DNA of 64,000 nt, taken from positions 4,499,864 through 4,563,863 of the forward strand of contig NZ_CP012600.1 of the NCBI RefSeq assembly GCF_001278705.1, read 5' to 3'. Of the stretch, positions 1 to 9,163 are shown in pieces. The DNA is from Bacillus gobiensis (GTDB lineage Bacteria > Bacillota > Bacilli > Bacillales > Bacillaceae). A model generated the notes under the pieces. That model did not search any database, was not told the origin of the DNA, and was given only the letters and a program-made list of their open reading frames with translations. Each line of letters starts with the position of its first letter. Within the stretch, counting starts at the first letter, position 1. The translations under genes and the position numbers were made by a program.

Positions 1-1
1 C

Positions 2-67
2 AGAGACATTATGAGCGAAATTGTTAGTCAAGTTGATCACATGATAAAAGAGAAGAGCTTTTGTTAA
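2..67 (+). CDS. C-terminal end of an unidentified protein (cut by window start)
   Basis: An open frame enters from the left edge and stops with TAA at 65-67, leaving only about 21 residues ending in EKSFC. The tail looks like a charged amphipathic helix. Too little is left to name a family. It is on the same strand as the next gene, 75 bases away. Confidence 0.35.
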   Translation, partial: RDIMSEIVSQVDHMIKEKSFC

Positions 68-142
68 CTTTGACTGAGGGTAGGATATGCACTTACGATA
101 AATTGGGAAATGATAATAATGCCTATCTCAGGAGGAATGATG

Positions 143-592
143 ATGCCAGAGTCAAAATCGAATGAAATCAAAGCGATCTATCAGCAGTTGATAGAAGCGT
201 GGAATGATCGCAATGCTCGTGGAATGGCGGATCTGTTTGCCGAGGATGGTGAAAGTATCGGATTTGACGGGAGTCATTCGATCGGACCGGAAGAGATATT
301 TTCCCACCTTAAGCCGATTTTTAAGGATCACCCGACTGCCCGGTTTGTAAGCAAAGTGAAGGAGCTGCGTTTTTTAGGTACAAATGCAGCCATTTTACGT
401 GCGATAGCAGGGATGGTGCCTCGCGGAGAATCAGACCTCAATCCTGAAGTTAACACACACCAGACTCTAGTTGTCGAAAATATCGATGGAAAATGGCGTA
501 TCCAGCTGTTTCAGAATACTCTTGCCCAGTTTCATGGCATGCCCGAATTAGTCGATCAAATGACTGAAGAATTGCGAGAGCAGATTACGTGA
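143..592 (+). CDS. SnoaL/DUF4440-like small cone-fold protein
   Basis: About 149 residues, matching the SgcJ/EcaC and DUF4440 (NTF2-like) families of small alpha+beta barrels. The pattern is an N-terminal helix (IYQQLIEAWNDRNARGMADLF), then a glycine-rich turn, with a C-terminal strand containing KWRIQLFQNT. Members act as polyketide cyclases, isomerases or simple ligand-binding proteins, so the substrate cannot be given. The frame is open from 110, but a perfect GGAGG at 131-135 lies 7 bases before the third of three consecutive ATG codons, so 143 (or 140) is the likely start. It is followed by a terminator and looks monocistronic. Confidence 0.75.
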   Translation: MPESKSNEIKAIYQQLIEAWNDRNARGMADLFAEDGESIGFDGSHSIGPEEIFSHLKPIFKDHPTARFVSKVKELRFLGTNAAILRAIAGMVPRGESDLNPEVNTHQTLVVENIDGKWRIQLFQNTLAQFHGMPELVDQMTEELREQIT

Positions 593-608
593 GTTACCAA
601 TTACATCA

Positions 609-656
609 AGCTCTCCCATCTGGACTTTTTACACTTCTAGGTGGGAGACTTTTTAT
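609..656 (+). terminator. Rho-independent terminator
   Basis: Stem CTCCCATCT/AGGTGGGAG with a loop of about 18 bases followed by a T-run. It lies just after the SnoaL-like gene. Confidence 0.7.
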
Positions 657-745
657 TATCATTTTTTTTCTAAGAGGGGAATTACGAGAACTGTTGAAAT
701 TAATTAAGGGATGAAAAATATCTATACTGGAGGTATTTACTTTAC

Positions 746-1495
746 ATGCTGAAAAAATTTCTGAGTTCTGTTGGCATTGGTTCTGCCAGAGTTGAAACTA
801 AATTATTAAAAACTGAATTTGAACCTGGTGAAGAAGTGGAAGGTACAGTGGAAGTTCAAGGAGGGAGTACGGAACAAAACATTGATGACATCTATCTTTC
901 CGTATTTAGTACTTATACCCGGGAGTCAAACGATAAAAAGTATGAAGATACGATTGAATTATTCCGCCATAAGCTGCTTGACCCTTTTGTGATTTCTCCT
1001 AATGAAACCAAAAATGTTTCTTTCCGATTTGTATTGCCTTACGATGTTCCGATAACGAAAGGCAAAACGAAGGTCTGGATTCAAACTGGGCTGGACATTA
1101 AAAACGCGATCGACCCGAAAGATCGTGACTACATTCAAATTCTGCCTCATCCGTTAGTAAATGCTTTTCTGCAATCTGCTCAAACGTTAGGATTCCGCAT
1201 ACATAAAGTAGATTGCGAGGAAGCGCCGCGTTATTTAAGGCAGAGAACGCCTTTCGTCCAAGAGTTTGAATTTACGCCGGCAAGCGGAAGGTATAGAGGC
1301 CGGTTAGATGAACTGGAAGCGATATTCTTCGTTTCTCAATATCAAGTAGAAGTTATCCTTCAGGTTGATCGGAAGGGCGGATTTCTGTTTGAAGCCCTCG
1401 AAATGGACGAAAACATTGTTCGTTTCACGTATGGTCCAAATGATGTATCAACGTTAACTGATAAACTATCCGATGTCATCGACAGATACTCCTAA
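746..1495 (+). CDS. spo0M: Sporulation-control protein Spo0M
   Basis: 249 residues of the SpoOM family, an arrestin-like two-lobed beta-sandwich protein that influences sporulation and cell division in Bacillus. The N-terminal lobe shows the family pattern (LLKTEFEPGEEVEGTVEVQGG near residues 20-40, then NIDDIYLSV). The second lobe covers the region after RYLRQRTPFVQEFEF. The C-terminal part beyond residue 200 matches the family-specific extension. An AGGAGG-like site (ctggaggtatt) lies upstream of ATG 746. The gene has its own terminator and appears to be a single-gene unit. Full length for the family. Confidence 0.9.
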   Translation: MLKKFLSSVGIGSARVETKLLKTEFEPGEEVEGTVEVQGGSTEQNIDDIYLSVFSTYTRESNDKKYEDTIELFRHKLLDPFVISPNETKNVSFRFVLPYDVPITKGKTKVWIQTGLDIKNAIDPKDRDYIQILPHPLVNAFLQSAQTLGFRIHKVDCEEAPRYLRQRTPFVQEFEFTPASGRYRGRLDELEAIFFVSQYQVEVILQVDRKGGFLFEALEMDENIVRFTYGPNDVSTLTDKLSDVIDRYS

Positions 1496-1496
1496 A

Positions 1497-1533
1497 AGAG
1501 AAGCAGGGCCATAAACAGGTTCTGCTTCTCTCT
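1497..1533. terminator. Bidirectional terminator between convergent genes
   Basis: Perfect 10-bp stem AGAGAAGCAG (1497-1506) / CTGCTTCTCT (1522-1531), placed between the convergent spo0M and MOSC genes. Short A/T runs flank both sides. Confidence 0.65.
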
Positions 1534-2123
1534 TAGTTTTTGACTAACTGCGGATCCAATTTTAATTTAGGCGGCTGATAGGAAATGATTTCGATTTGAT
1601 CATCTTCTTTGATTTTGCCTGGACACTCTACGACACATACAATTCCTCTTCTGCCATAAGCAGCCTTTACGAATTTTGCAGCCAGCTTTGGTTCATCTTT
1701 ATAAGCCTGTTGGATGATTTCTCCTGGCTGAACACAAGGGTGGTTTTCTCCTTCGCACACTAAGCCGGCACCGCTCGGGAATACAATTCTGCTTCCTTCA
1801 GGGAGCTGCGTAAAATGACTGAAACCGCTGATGGCGATATTTGCTCCAAGCCATTCAGGAAGGATTTTTTCTACTCCCAATATGTCTGCAATCTCAGCAC
1901 ATTCCTCTACGGAAACAATGGAAATTTGCCGGCGGTTAAAAATCTTTGTTTTTCTGGGATACATCGGTTCTCTTGCACCTGCGAGTTTCGTAAGGCCGAA
2001 GTGCAGATCACCGGGAATGCCGCCGTAATCAAGGTCAGCCTGCTTGATGGGCTCAGTTACAAATGTATTTTGTTTTTCCGCTATATATAAGCTTTCAATT
2101 GCTGCCTCATAAGATTTCCACAT
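1533..2123 (-). CDS. MOSC-domain protein
   Basis: A 196-residue protein related to MOSC (molybdenum cofactor sulfurase C-terminal) beta-barrel domains of the YiiM/YuaD type, which bind or transfer sulfur onto molybdenum cofactor. Visible elements are DLHFGLTKLAG near residues 40-50, an EWLGANIAISG segment in the middle and ENHPCVQPG, whose Cys is the usual conserved MOSC cysteine. The frame stays open to 2282, but the segment before ATG 2121-2123 is translated repeat DNA. AAGGAG sits at the proper distance before 2123, so I place the start there. Confidence 0.8.
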   Translation of the reverse strand: MWKSYEAAIESLYIAEKQNTFVTEPIKQADLDYGGIPGDLHFGLTKLAGAREPMYPRKTKIFNRRQISIVSVEECAEIADILGVEKILPEWLGANIAISGFSHFTQLPEGSRIVFPSGAGLVCEGENHPCVQPGEIIQQAYKDEPKLAAKFVKAAYGRRGIVCVVECPGKIKEDDQIEIISYQPPKLKLDPQLVKN

Positions 2124-2200
2124 ATGTACTTTTCTCCTTGTCCAAATTTTAGTTAGATAAATTATACCAGAAAATTCAATTCGGTTGAAAACTAGGGATT

Positions 2201-2332
2201 GTGCAATTATTGAGTGGAACTGTGTAATTATCCCCCGTAACAATGCAATTATGACGTGAACTTGTGCAATTATTTCAGCCAATTGTGCAAAAAGCGGAAA
2301 GAATTGTGCAAATCCATGCTGTAATCGTGCAA
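2201..2332. repeat. Seven-unit array of exact 21-bp period (GTGCAA array 1)
   Basis: GTGCAA-like hexamers (GTGCAA, GTGTAA, ATGCAA, then GTGCAA four times) begin at 2201, 2222, 2243, 2264, 2285, 2306 and 2327, always exactly 21 bp apart. Each hexamer is usually followed by TTAT and each unit tends to end in GAAC or GTAA. Spacer bases between the cores differ, so this is a conserved period rather than a recent tandem duplication. The array lies upstream of the MOSC gene and of the divergent wall phosphoesterase gene. Confidence 0.9.
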
Positions 2333-2461
2333 TTGCAGCAGAAATATCTTCATTTGGTGATCTAAGCTTTACGTTTAGTCACTCCACATGATGTAGAGGA
2401 TGTATCACCCGTAATTTCCCTCGACCAGAATCCGCTATCAATTAAATGAATATTCAGATCA

Positions 2462-2519
2462 TTTACAACCTTTATAATTAATTTACAATAATAATTCTTA
2501 TATTTACGGACGGTTAACA
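2462..2519 (+). promoter_or_regulatory. Candidate PhoP (Pho-box) repeats
   Basis: TTTACA or close variants lie at 2462, 2471 (TTTATA), 2482, 2503 (TTTACG) and 2514 (TTAACA), giving spacings of about 9-11 or 20-21 bp on one face of the helix. Bacillus PhoP binds TTAACA-like direct repeats with an 11-bp period. They precede a phosphoesterase gene, which suits phosphate-starvation control. The region is AT-rich, so chance matches are possible. Confidence 0.35.
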
Positions 2520-2655
2520 TTCAAATTATAAACTAAATGTGTTTGATACATAAGAGGGGAAGGTGATTTCAACTTACTACAGTGTAACGTCAAGGGACTC
2601 CATAGCTGTTTGGACAAAATAATGTTACAAGGAATGGGCGGGGAGAAAGAAAATT

Positions 2656-5600
2656 ATGAGAAGAAGAATGCTTTCTATGTTACTTTGTTTATCTCTATTC
2701 GGTACTACGTTTGCTTCGAGCGCAAATGCAGTAGGGAATGTGAATCAAAGGCTAGTACCATTGCATGTTGACAAAAGTTCAAAGCCGTTATCGATAACGG
2801 AGGTTTATTCGGATGACAAGGCAAGTCCGAAAATTGAAGGTGCCGGCGATCAAGATTTGTTTGAGTATGTTGAAATCTATAACAATACGAATGAAAAGGC
2901 AGATTTTAATAAGCTGTACGGCATTAGCTACAGCTACGATTCAAAGCATAAGGATTTGTCAGTAGCCTCTGCCGATAAAAATGATGGAAATGTCATTATT
3001 CCTGCCAACAGCCCGGCAGTATTCTGGGTAGAGAGAACGAATGAATCGATTTCCGGAGCTGCCCGAAACTTAACTGAGGCCGATTTTAGAAACTATCATA
3101 ACATTCCGGACAATGTCCCGGTCTTCAAGGTACGCGGTCAGGACGGGATTGCTGATAGTGATGGGGATTTCATCATTTCCAAAAAAGACAATAAGGAAGA
3201 CGTGTTAAGTGAAGTTTCCTATACAAAGCAAGATGTAGCTGACGGCAAAAGCTTGCACCTAAGAGTGCCGGCTTCGGGTACAAAGTCACAAAGCTATAAA
3301 CAAAAAGGAGAACCAACTGCCGGAACAATTGAAAACGAACAATTCGTTCCACAGAAAAACAGTGAGCCGATCATAAAACATAAGCCGGCTGATTCCGTTG
3401 AGCAGGGTTCTGACCTCAAGGTGTCAGCAGAAGCCTCAGATACTGACGGTGATCCATTAACTGTTAAACTATTTTATAAATCAAAAGAGAGTAACGACTA
3501 TAAAGAATACCAGATGAAAAAAGAGTCTGGCACAAAGTATACATATACGATTCCAGCGAAAGAGTTATCGGGGAATAAAGCTTCCTACTATATAACTGCT
3601 AGTGATGGAAAAGCCTCGGTACAATCTGATGAATTTGCAACAGCTATTGACGAGAAAAAAGCTTCACTCAAAAAGGCAGGTTCTCAGGATAATAAACCAG
3701 CCATGCCCGTTTTGCTGACAGAGGTTTATCCAAATGACAAAGCGCATTCGGATATCGCTGGAGCAGGATCGAACGATCTTTATGAGTATGTTGAAATCTA
3801 TAATAATACGAGCAGTGATATCAATTTTAACGAGCGTTATAAAGTTAGATACAATTTCGTTTCAAATCTCAAGGATTTGTCCGTCACATCTGTTACAGAC
3901 TCTCAAGATAAAAACGTAATCATCCCGGCGAACAACCCTGCAGTTTTGTGGGTAGAGCGCACGAGCGGAAGCATTACCGGAGATGCAAAAAATGTTACTG
4001 AAGCAGATTTTAGAGCATATCATAACATTCCGGAATCTGTTCCCGTATTTAAGCTTCGCGGCCAAGACGGGCTTGCGAATGCCGACAGGGGATTCCAGAT
4101 TACAAATAAAGAAAACAATAATGAAATCATCAGCGAAGTTTTTTATACAAACGATGATGTAGCTGACGGGAAAAGTCAGCATCTAAGAGTTCCGAAATCG
4201 GGTTCGCTATTAGTGAATTATCTTCAAAAGGGTAACACATCAGCCGGAGATGTAGCGCCGGATCAGCTAATCCCTTCTGAGAATAAAGAACCGCTGATCC
4301 AGCATCAGCCATTGGAGTCAGTGAAAGCAGAGTCGGATTTCAAGGTGACCGCTGAAGCCACAGATGCTGATAGCGATCCGTTGACATTAAAGCTGTATTA
4401 TAAAACATCTGAGTCTGCGGAATACACAAAAAAAGAGATGACTAAAGAATCAGGCAGCAATTTTTCTTATACGATTCCAAAAGACGAGCTGTCAGGCAGT
4501 AAAGTATCCTATTATCTTGAAGCAAGTGACGGGGAAACTGTGTCACGTTCAACAGACTATGTTGTCCCTGTTCATGGAGCAAATCCTAAGACGCCTCCTG
4601 TTCTGATCACGGAAATTGCACCGCATCCTGCAGGAGATTTTCGATTAGGTACGGGTAATCAATATGAGTTTATCGAGTTTTACAATAATTCCGATAAACC
4701 TCTTAATCTTAAAGGCTATTCCCTCTTCTATTTATACCCTGGGAACACAGATCCTAAACAGTGGACAATCCCTGTGGATACGAATATCGAACCGTACAGT
4801 ACGGGTGTCATTTGGTTTGCAAAGGAAGCGATCAGCGCAGGGTTTACGAACGTAGCTGATTTTAATACACATTACAATTCAACACTAAAAGACAATGACG
4901 TTATTTTTTATGACAACAGCAAGCCTGCCGATTTCAATTTGCCAAATGCAACGAATCGCGGGTATGCGATTTCAAGCTCTGACAGCGTGAATGACATTGT
5001 CGTTGAGGCTTGGTATGATTCTGCGAATGCTTCAAGCCCTGACAGATTGGTAAACGATGTGAGAAATGGCGTTATCCGATATTCGTATCCTGACTCAGGG
5101 AAAAAAATGGAGAGACTTGATACAAGAAATTACGCCAATCCCGGCAATCTAGATAAAGGCCAGGTGCCGTTAAAAGATGGGAATGATATGATTGCTCCAT
5201 CGATTAAGCATGATCAACTTATTTATAATGTCGAAAAAAATAATGCAACAAAAATAACGATCGAAAGTGATGAAGAACTTTCCAAATCTGAACTGAAATA
5301 TGGATTAACTACGGACAAAGGCACCGACTTTACAGGGAGCATGGATCTTACCTTGAAAGAAAAATCGGACGGCCGTTATGTGTACGAGGGTTCCCTGACC
5401 ATATCAGAGCCGGGAACTTATCGCTATATGATTGTCGCAGAAGATAAGAGCGGGAACGTAACGAAGTTTCCTTATAATTCATTAGGAAATGTCCTGACTG
5501 TTAATGAAAAAGGAAGAGAAGTAGCGCTTCCGGAAAAAGGATTGTCCTTGAACGAAGGAGCAATGCTTAAGGAAAATGTCGGTTTTTATGCGTACGGGGA

Positions 5601-8538
5601 ACATGCGAACGATGAAATTACGGTCACTCTCAATGGGGATCCGCTTAATCTGAGACCTGCTTTGCCTGGACCTGTTCAGTTCGGATTCCAATCAAGAAGC
5701 ATTGATCAAATTTATCAAGCATCTGCGAGTGCAAAAAATCCTGCAGGTGAAAGTAAATTTATTGAAAGATTGCTTCCGAAATATTTGCAAGAGGCGTGGT
5801 ATCTCTATGATGTGTCGCCGGATTATTTCGTATCCAATCAGTCTGTATCCATCCATACGGGCAACGAGAATATGCCTTACGACTTAGACACACATGATAA
5901 ATATTTTGGAAAAACGAATTACGATGATTTTGATGTGAAAAACGTTCATATTATTTTGCCGGACGGTACGCTTGTTAAACCGGAAACAGTCCGCAATTAC
6001 CTGGGAAGTAAATCGGAAACAGAAGTTTCATATAGTGAAAATGTCTATTTCCCTCTCGGAGATGGCGGCGGCGGGAGCAGCGGTAATTTAAATAAACCGC
6101 TGATCAGCGAATTTAAATTTCCTATTCCTTCTGACAAGTACACGGCGAGATATTCTGAAATTGATACGTCAAAATTAGCTGATGGAACCTATTCTCTTGA
6201 AATGAAGATAGGCAATGATTCAATTCAAAAGGTAGAAACAAAGATAGATAATACGAAGCCTGTAATAAAAGGTATTAAATACGGTACAGAAGATTACTTG
6301 GAAGATTCGAAGAGTCCTAAAGGGCCAATTACTTTTTCAGTAGAAGCTGATGATAATCTCACAGGTATTTCTAAAGTGGAAGCAAAGTTAGATGATAAAA
6401 AGATTTCACTGCCTTACGAGACTTCTTCTGCTATTCTCTCGCCGGGCGAGCATGTCATCTCTGTAACGGCCTATGATGGGGCCGGAAATCAGGCAACGAA
6501 ATCCGTAACGTTCAATATCAATGAGGAGAAGCCGCTTGAGCCCGGTCAAGTTTCACCAGAAGACTTTGCTGATTCTGTATCGAGAAACGCGACACTTCGA
6601 GCAAAGGTAACAGATCCGAGCGGCGATCGCATGGATGTAGGATTTTACAAGGGCAGCAAATATGATTTTGCCAGAAAAGGCCATATCAAAGGTTTTACGA
6701 ACATTGCGGACAGGGAACCTCCGCTGACAGTGGCACCTTCAGGGGAAACCGCGATTGAAAAAAACGACCAAGCAAAAATTGCCTATGAAGATGGGAAATA
6801 CCTTGTTAATGACAGTCCTTCTGGATTCCCATATCACAGATTTGAAATTTCTGTTGATGAGCAATTAAATAATGGCAGTACAGTAGAGCTTTACTGGAAA
6901 GGAAAAACTTTACCTAATCGAAAAGTTACGCTTTATGCTTGGGATTATCAAGAAGAAAAATGGCAGGCGTTAAAAGCGGAAACCGGCAACGCAGAAGAAA
7001 AAGATATTGTCCTTTCGTCAGAGGTCGAGATCGGTAAGTATGTGAAAAACGGAAAAATCCAAGCAATGGTTCAGGATGAAATTAAAAATCCAAATGATCC
7101 GTTTACGATGCTTTGGTTTACAGATACCCAGTTTTACGCTGAATCCTATCCGCATATTTTTGACACACTCGGTGACTGGATCGTTGATGAATATAAGAAA
7201 GGGTCTTTTGAATACGCCATTAACACAGGTGATCTGGTCAATAAAGCGAATGATGATGCCCAGTGGAAAGTAGCAGACAGCAACTTGAAAAAATTAGATG
7301 ATGCAGGCGTCCCGTACGGGGTTCTGGGCGGAAACCATGATGTAATCATCGACGGTGTGGATTACTCCTATTACAAAAAGTACGTAGGTGCTGATCGATA
7401 TAAGAATAAGCCGTGGTTTGGCGGAGACATGGACAACAACCGCAACCATTACGATCTTGTATCGTTTGGCGGCCATGATTTCATTATCCTTTATATAGGA
7501 TTTGGCACCGAGGATACACCAGAAACGATTGCGTGGGCGAATGAAGTGTTGAAAAAACATTCGGACCGCAATGCGATTTTAGCCATGCATGCCTATCTAG
7601 AAGGAAATGCAACTCTGTCTAAAATGGCCCAAAATGTATTCGATCAAGTCGTTAAGCAAAATGATAATGTGTTAATGACGGTCAGCGGACATTACCATGG
7701 CGCCAACCGCAGAGTTTCAACCGTTACGAACTCTGACGGAAGCAAGAGACAAGTGCTGGAAATGCTTTCTGACTATCAAGGAGGTCCTGAAGGCGGTCAA
7801 GGATATGTACGGTTTTTAACCTTTGATCCTGAAGCAGGAAAGCTGGATGTAGTAACCTATTCTCCATATAAGAACGACTATAATTTCTTTGATGATGGAG
7901 ATGTGGACACCTTTACCGAAGACATTCAGCTGAAGGATTACAACAAACGAGTGGCGACCGATTACTTTGCTGCGAACGTGTACTCTAATGAAAAAATTGG
8001 CGAGCATAAGAACGTAGAATCCGGAGGAATTGCGTCAGCTAAATGGAGAAATCTAAAAGCGAACGAAACATATTTCTGGTACATGAACATTACAGACCAA
8101 TATGGCGCTACCAGACGTTCCGACATCTACAGATTCTCAACAGGGCCTGCCGAATCTCCAAATCCACCAGGTGATGATGGCGGAGATGATAAAGATCCGA
8201 TCGATAAGGATCCAAATGATAAAAACCCGATTGATAAAGATCCAGTCGATAAGGATCCGAATGAAAAAGACCCAGTCGATAAGGACCCAAGTGATAAAGA
8301 TCCGATTGATAAAAATCCGGATGACAAGGATCCAATCAACACGGACCCAGTTGACTACAATCCAGATGATCATGATCAGCAAAACGATGATAATGGCCAA
8401 GACGAATCTTTTGATCCAATCGATGAAAACCTGCCGAACACAGCAACAAATGTGTATAATTGGTTAGCCGCAGGAGGTATATTGCTGATTGCAGGAACAT
8501 TACTGCTGGTAATAAGACGAAGAAAAATGTTCAACTGA
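2656..8538 (+). CDS. LPxTG wall-anchored lamin-tail / metallophosphoesterase giant protein
   Basis: 1960 residues. A signal peptide (about 1-26, ending ASSANA) is followed by lamin-tail-like domains starting near residues 45, 350 and 646 (each with an xTExxP/Y start and an E(Y/F)(V/I)E(I/F)YNN core), separated by Ig-like modules. Residues about 45-330 and 350-630 are tandem copies. Bacterial Ig-like segments follow. A calcineurin-type phosphoesterase lies at about 1475-1720, with FTDTQ, GDLV, GGNHD, MHAY and GHYHG as metal-ligand motifs; the first motif has Thr-Gln where DxH is usual. Then come an FN3-like domain, an acidic DPxDK repeat wall spacer (about 1843-1898), LPNTA at 1926-1930, a membrane helix and RRRK, the sortase signal. 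It probably hydrolyses an extracellular phosphoester or nucleotide; substrate unknown. Confidence 0.85.
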   Translation: MRRRMLSMLLCLSLFGTTFASSANAVGNVNQRLVPLHVDKSSKPLSITEVYSDDKASPKIEGAGDQDLFEYVEIYNNTNEKADFNKLYGISYSYDSKHKDLSVASADKNDGNVIIPANSPAVFWVERTNESISGAARNLTEADFRNYHNIPDNVPVFKVRGQDGIADSDGDFIISKKDNKEDVLSEVSYTKQDVADGKSLHLRVPASGTKSQSYKQKGEPTAGTIENEQFVPQKNSEPIIKHKPADSVEQGSDLKVSAEASDTDGDPLTVKLFYKSKESNDYKEYQMKKESGTKYTYTIPAKELSGNKASYYITASDGKASVQSDEFATAIDEKKASLKKAGSQDNKPAMPVLLTEVYPNDKAHSDIAGAGSNDLYEYVEIYNNTSSDINFNERYKVRYNFVSNLKDLSVTSVTDSQDKNVIIPANNPAVLWVERTSGSITGDAKNVTEADFRAYHNIPESVPVFKLRGQDGLANADRGFQITNKENNNEIISEVFYTNDDVADGKSQHLRVPKSGSLLVNYLQKGNTSAGDVAPDQLIPSENKEPLIQHQPLESVKAESDFKVTAEATDADSDPLTLKLYYKTSESAEYTKKEMTKESGSNFSYTIPKDELSGSKVSYYLEASDGETVSRSTDYVVPVHGANPKTPPVLITEIAPHPAGDFRLGTGNQYEFIEFYNNSDKPLNLKGYSLFYLYPGNTDPKQWTIPVDTNIEPYSTGVIWFAKEAISAGFTNVADFNTHYNSTLKDNDVIFYDNSKPADFNLPNATNRGYAISSSDSVNDIVVEAWYDSANASSPDRLVNDVRNGVIRYSYPDSGKKMERLDTRNYANPGNLDKGQVPLKDGNDMIAPSIKHDQLIYNVEKNNATKITIESDEELSKSELKYGLTTDKGTDFTGSMDLTLKEKSDGRYVYEGSLTISEPGTYRYMIVAEDKSGNVTKFPYNSLGNVLTVNEKGREVALPEKGLSLNEGAMLKENVGFYAYGEHANDEITVTLNGDPLNLRPALPGPVQFGFQSRSIDQIYQASASAKNPAGESKFIERLLPKYLQEAWYLYDVSPDYFVSNQSVSIHTGNENMPYDLDTHDKYFGKTNYDDFDVKNVHIILPDGTLVKPETVRNYLGSKSETEVSYSENVYFPLGDGGGGSSGNLNKPLISEFKFPIPSDKYTARYSEIDTSKLADGTYSLEMKIGNDSIQKVETKIDNTKPVIKGIKYGTEDYLEDSKSPKGPITFSVEADDNLTGISKVEAKLDDKKISLPYETSSAILSPGEHVISVTAYDGAGNQATKSVTFNINEEKPLEPGQVSPEDFADSVSRNATLRAKVTDPSGDRMDVGFYKGSKYDFARKGHIKGFTNIADREPPLTVAPSGETAIEKNDQAKIAYEDGKYLVNDSPSGFPYHRFEISVDEQLNNGSTVELYWKGKTLPNRKVTLYAWDYQEEKWQALKAETGNAEEKDIVLSSEVEIGKYVKNGKIQAMVQDEIKNPNDPFTMLWFTDTQFYAESYPHIFDTLGDWIVDEYKKGSFEYAINTGDLVNKANDDAQWKVADSNLKKLDDAGVPYGVLGGNHDVIIDGVDYSYYKKYVGADRYKNKPWFGGDMDNNRNHYDLVSFGGHDFIILYIGFGTEDTPETIAWANEVLKKHSDRNAILAMHAYLEGNATLSKMAQNVFDQVVKQNDNVLMTVSGHYHGANRRVSTVTNSDGSKRQVLEMLSDYQGGPEGGQGYVRFLTFDPEAGKLDVVTYSPYKNDYNFFDDGDVDTFTEDIQLKDYNKRVATDYFAANVYSNEKIGEHKNVESGGIASAKWRNLKANETYFWYMNITDQYGATRRSDIYRFSTGPAESPNPPGDDGGDDKDPIDKDPNDKNPIDKDPVDKDPNEKDPVDKDPSDKDPIDKNPDDKDPINTDPVDYNPDDHDQQNDDNGQDESFDPIDENLPNTATNVYNWLAAGGILLIAGTLLLVIRRRKMFN

Positions 8539-8562
8539 TTAACGTTACACCTTATATAGAAA

Positions 8563-8601
8563 CAAAAAGAAGTCAGTATTGGTTGATGCTGGCTTCTTTT
8601 T
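8563..8601 (+). terminator. Rho-independent terminator
   Basis: Inverted repeat AAAAAGAAGTCAGTAT / ATGCTGGCTTCTTTTT with G-U pairs and a terminal T-run, directly after the surface protein gene. Confidence 0.7.
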
Positions 8602-8621
8602 CGATTGATACAATAAATAAA

Positions 8622-8680
8622 TTGACAAATAGAGGAGAGGATTTTTATAATATAAATAAAAACAGACTGACGGTTTGTTT
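8622..8680 (+). promoter_or_regulatory. Sigma-A promoter with overlapping TetR-type operator
   Basis: TTGACA (8622-8627) and TATAAT (8646-8651) are perfect consensus boxes with an 18-bp spacer. Just downstream, 8660-8680 is a 21-bp imperfect palindrome (AAACAGAC ... GTTTGTTT, 16 of 21 positions symmetric) centred on 8670. It would cover the transcription start and leader. The third-from-left gene of the operon codes for a TetR regulator, so self-repression is likely. Confidence 0.6.
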
Positions 8681-8698
8681 ATGAAATGGGGATTATTT

Positions 8699-9163
8699 AT
8701 GAGTGAGGAAACAAGAAAGTCTGCCGGATGGCTTATCATTATCCTGCCAACAGTGATTATTGGCGGTGTCAGTATTTTATCGCTATTAATAGGTTCACCC
8801 GCCTATCAGGAAAATCCGCTTCGCCAAGATTTATGGAGAGCCGGCCATGCCCCTGCCGGTATATTGCTTATTTTGTCTTTAGTGGCCTTTCTCTACATTG
8901 ATCGTACAAATTGGAGCAAGCAAATGAAGCGGTTGATTCGCTCGGCGATTCCCGCATCGGCCATACTCTTGCCAATGGCATTTTTCTTTTCTGTTCTTAC
9001 CCCTGATGCAACCGAGCCAAATGGTTTTATCTATTTGGCGTACGTAGGAGCTTTCAGTTTAGCAGCAGGACTTATACTGCTTGGGATAGGATTGATACGG
9101 AAGCCGGCGGAAGTAGAGGTAAACAGCAATCAGAATCAGTTTAAAATGGAGGATTCAAATTGA
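8699..9163 (+). CDS. Four-helix membrane protein, first gene of a TetR operon
   Basis: 154 residues with four predicted membrane segments (GWLIIILPTVIIGGVSIL, then GILLILSLVAFLYI, then an alanine-rich helix and a last one near LILLGIGLI). It resembles small uncharacterised Bacillus membrane proteins, and I cannot assign a function. GGGGAT at 8688-8693 suits ATG 8699; an upstream in-frame ATG at 8675 would fall inside the operator. Its TGA overlaps the TTG start of the TetR gene, so the two are translationally coupled. Confidence 0.7.
   Translation: MSEETRKSAGWLIIILPTVIIGGVSILSLLIGSPAYQENPLRQDLWRAGHAPAGILLILSLVAFLYIDRTNWSKQMKRLIRSAIPASAILLPMAFFFSVLTPDATEPNGFIYLAYVGAFSLAAGLILLGIGLIRKPAEVEVNSNQNQFKMEDSN

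Noticed and set aside
1831..2090. Plus-strand frames opposite the MOSC gene
   Set aside because: Antisense shadows of a well-supported gene.
2201..2332. CRISPR array
   Set aside because: The period is only 21 bp, the conserved part is about 6-10 bp, and no cas genes are present.
8102..8467. Open frames on both strands across the DPxDK repeat of the surface protein
   Set aside because: They are shadows of the repetitive acidic spacer; their peptides are low-complexity and have no ribosome sites.
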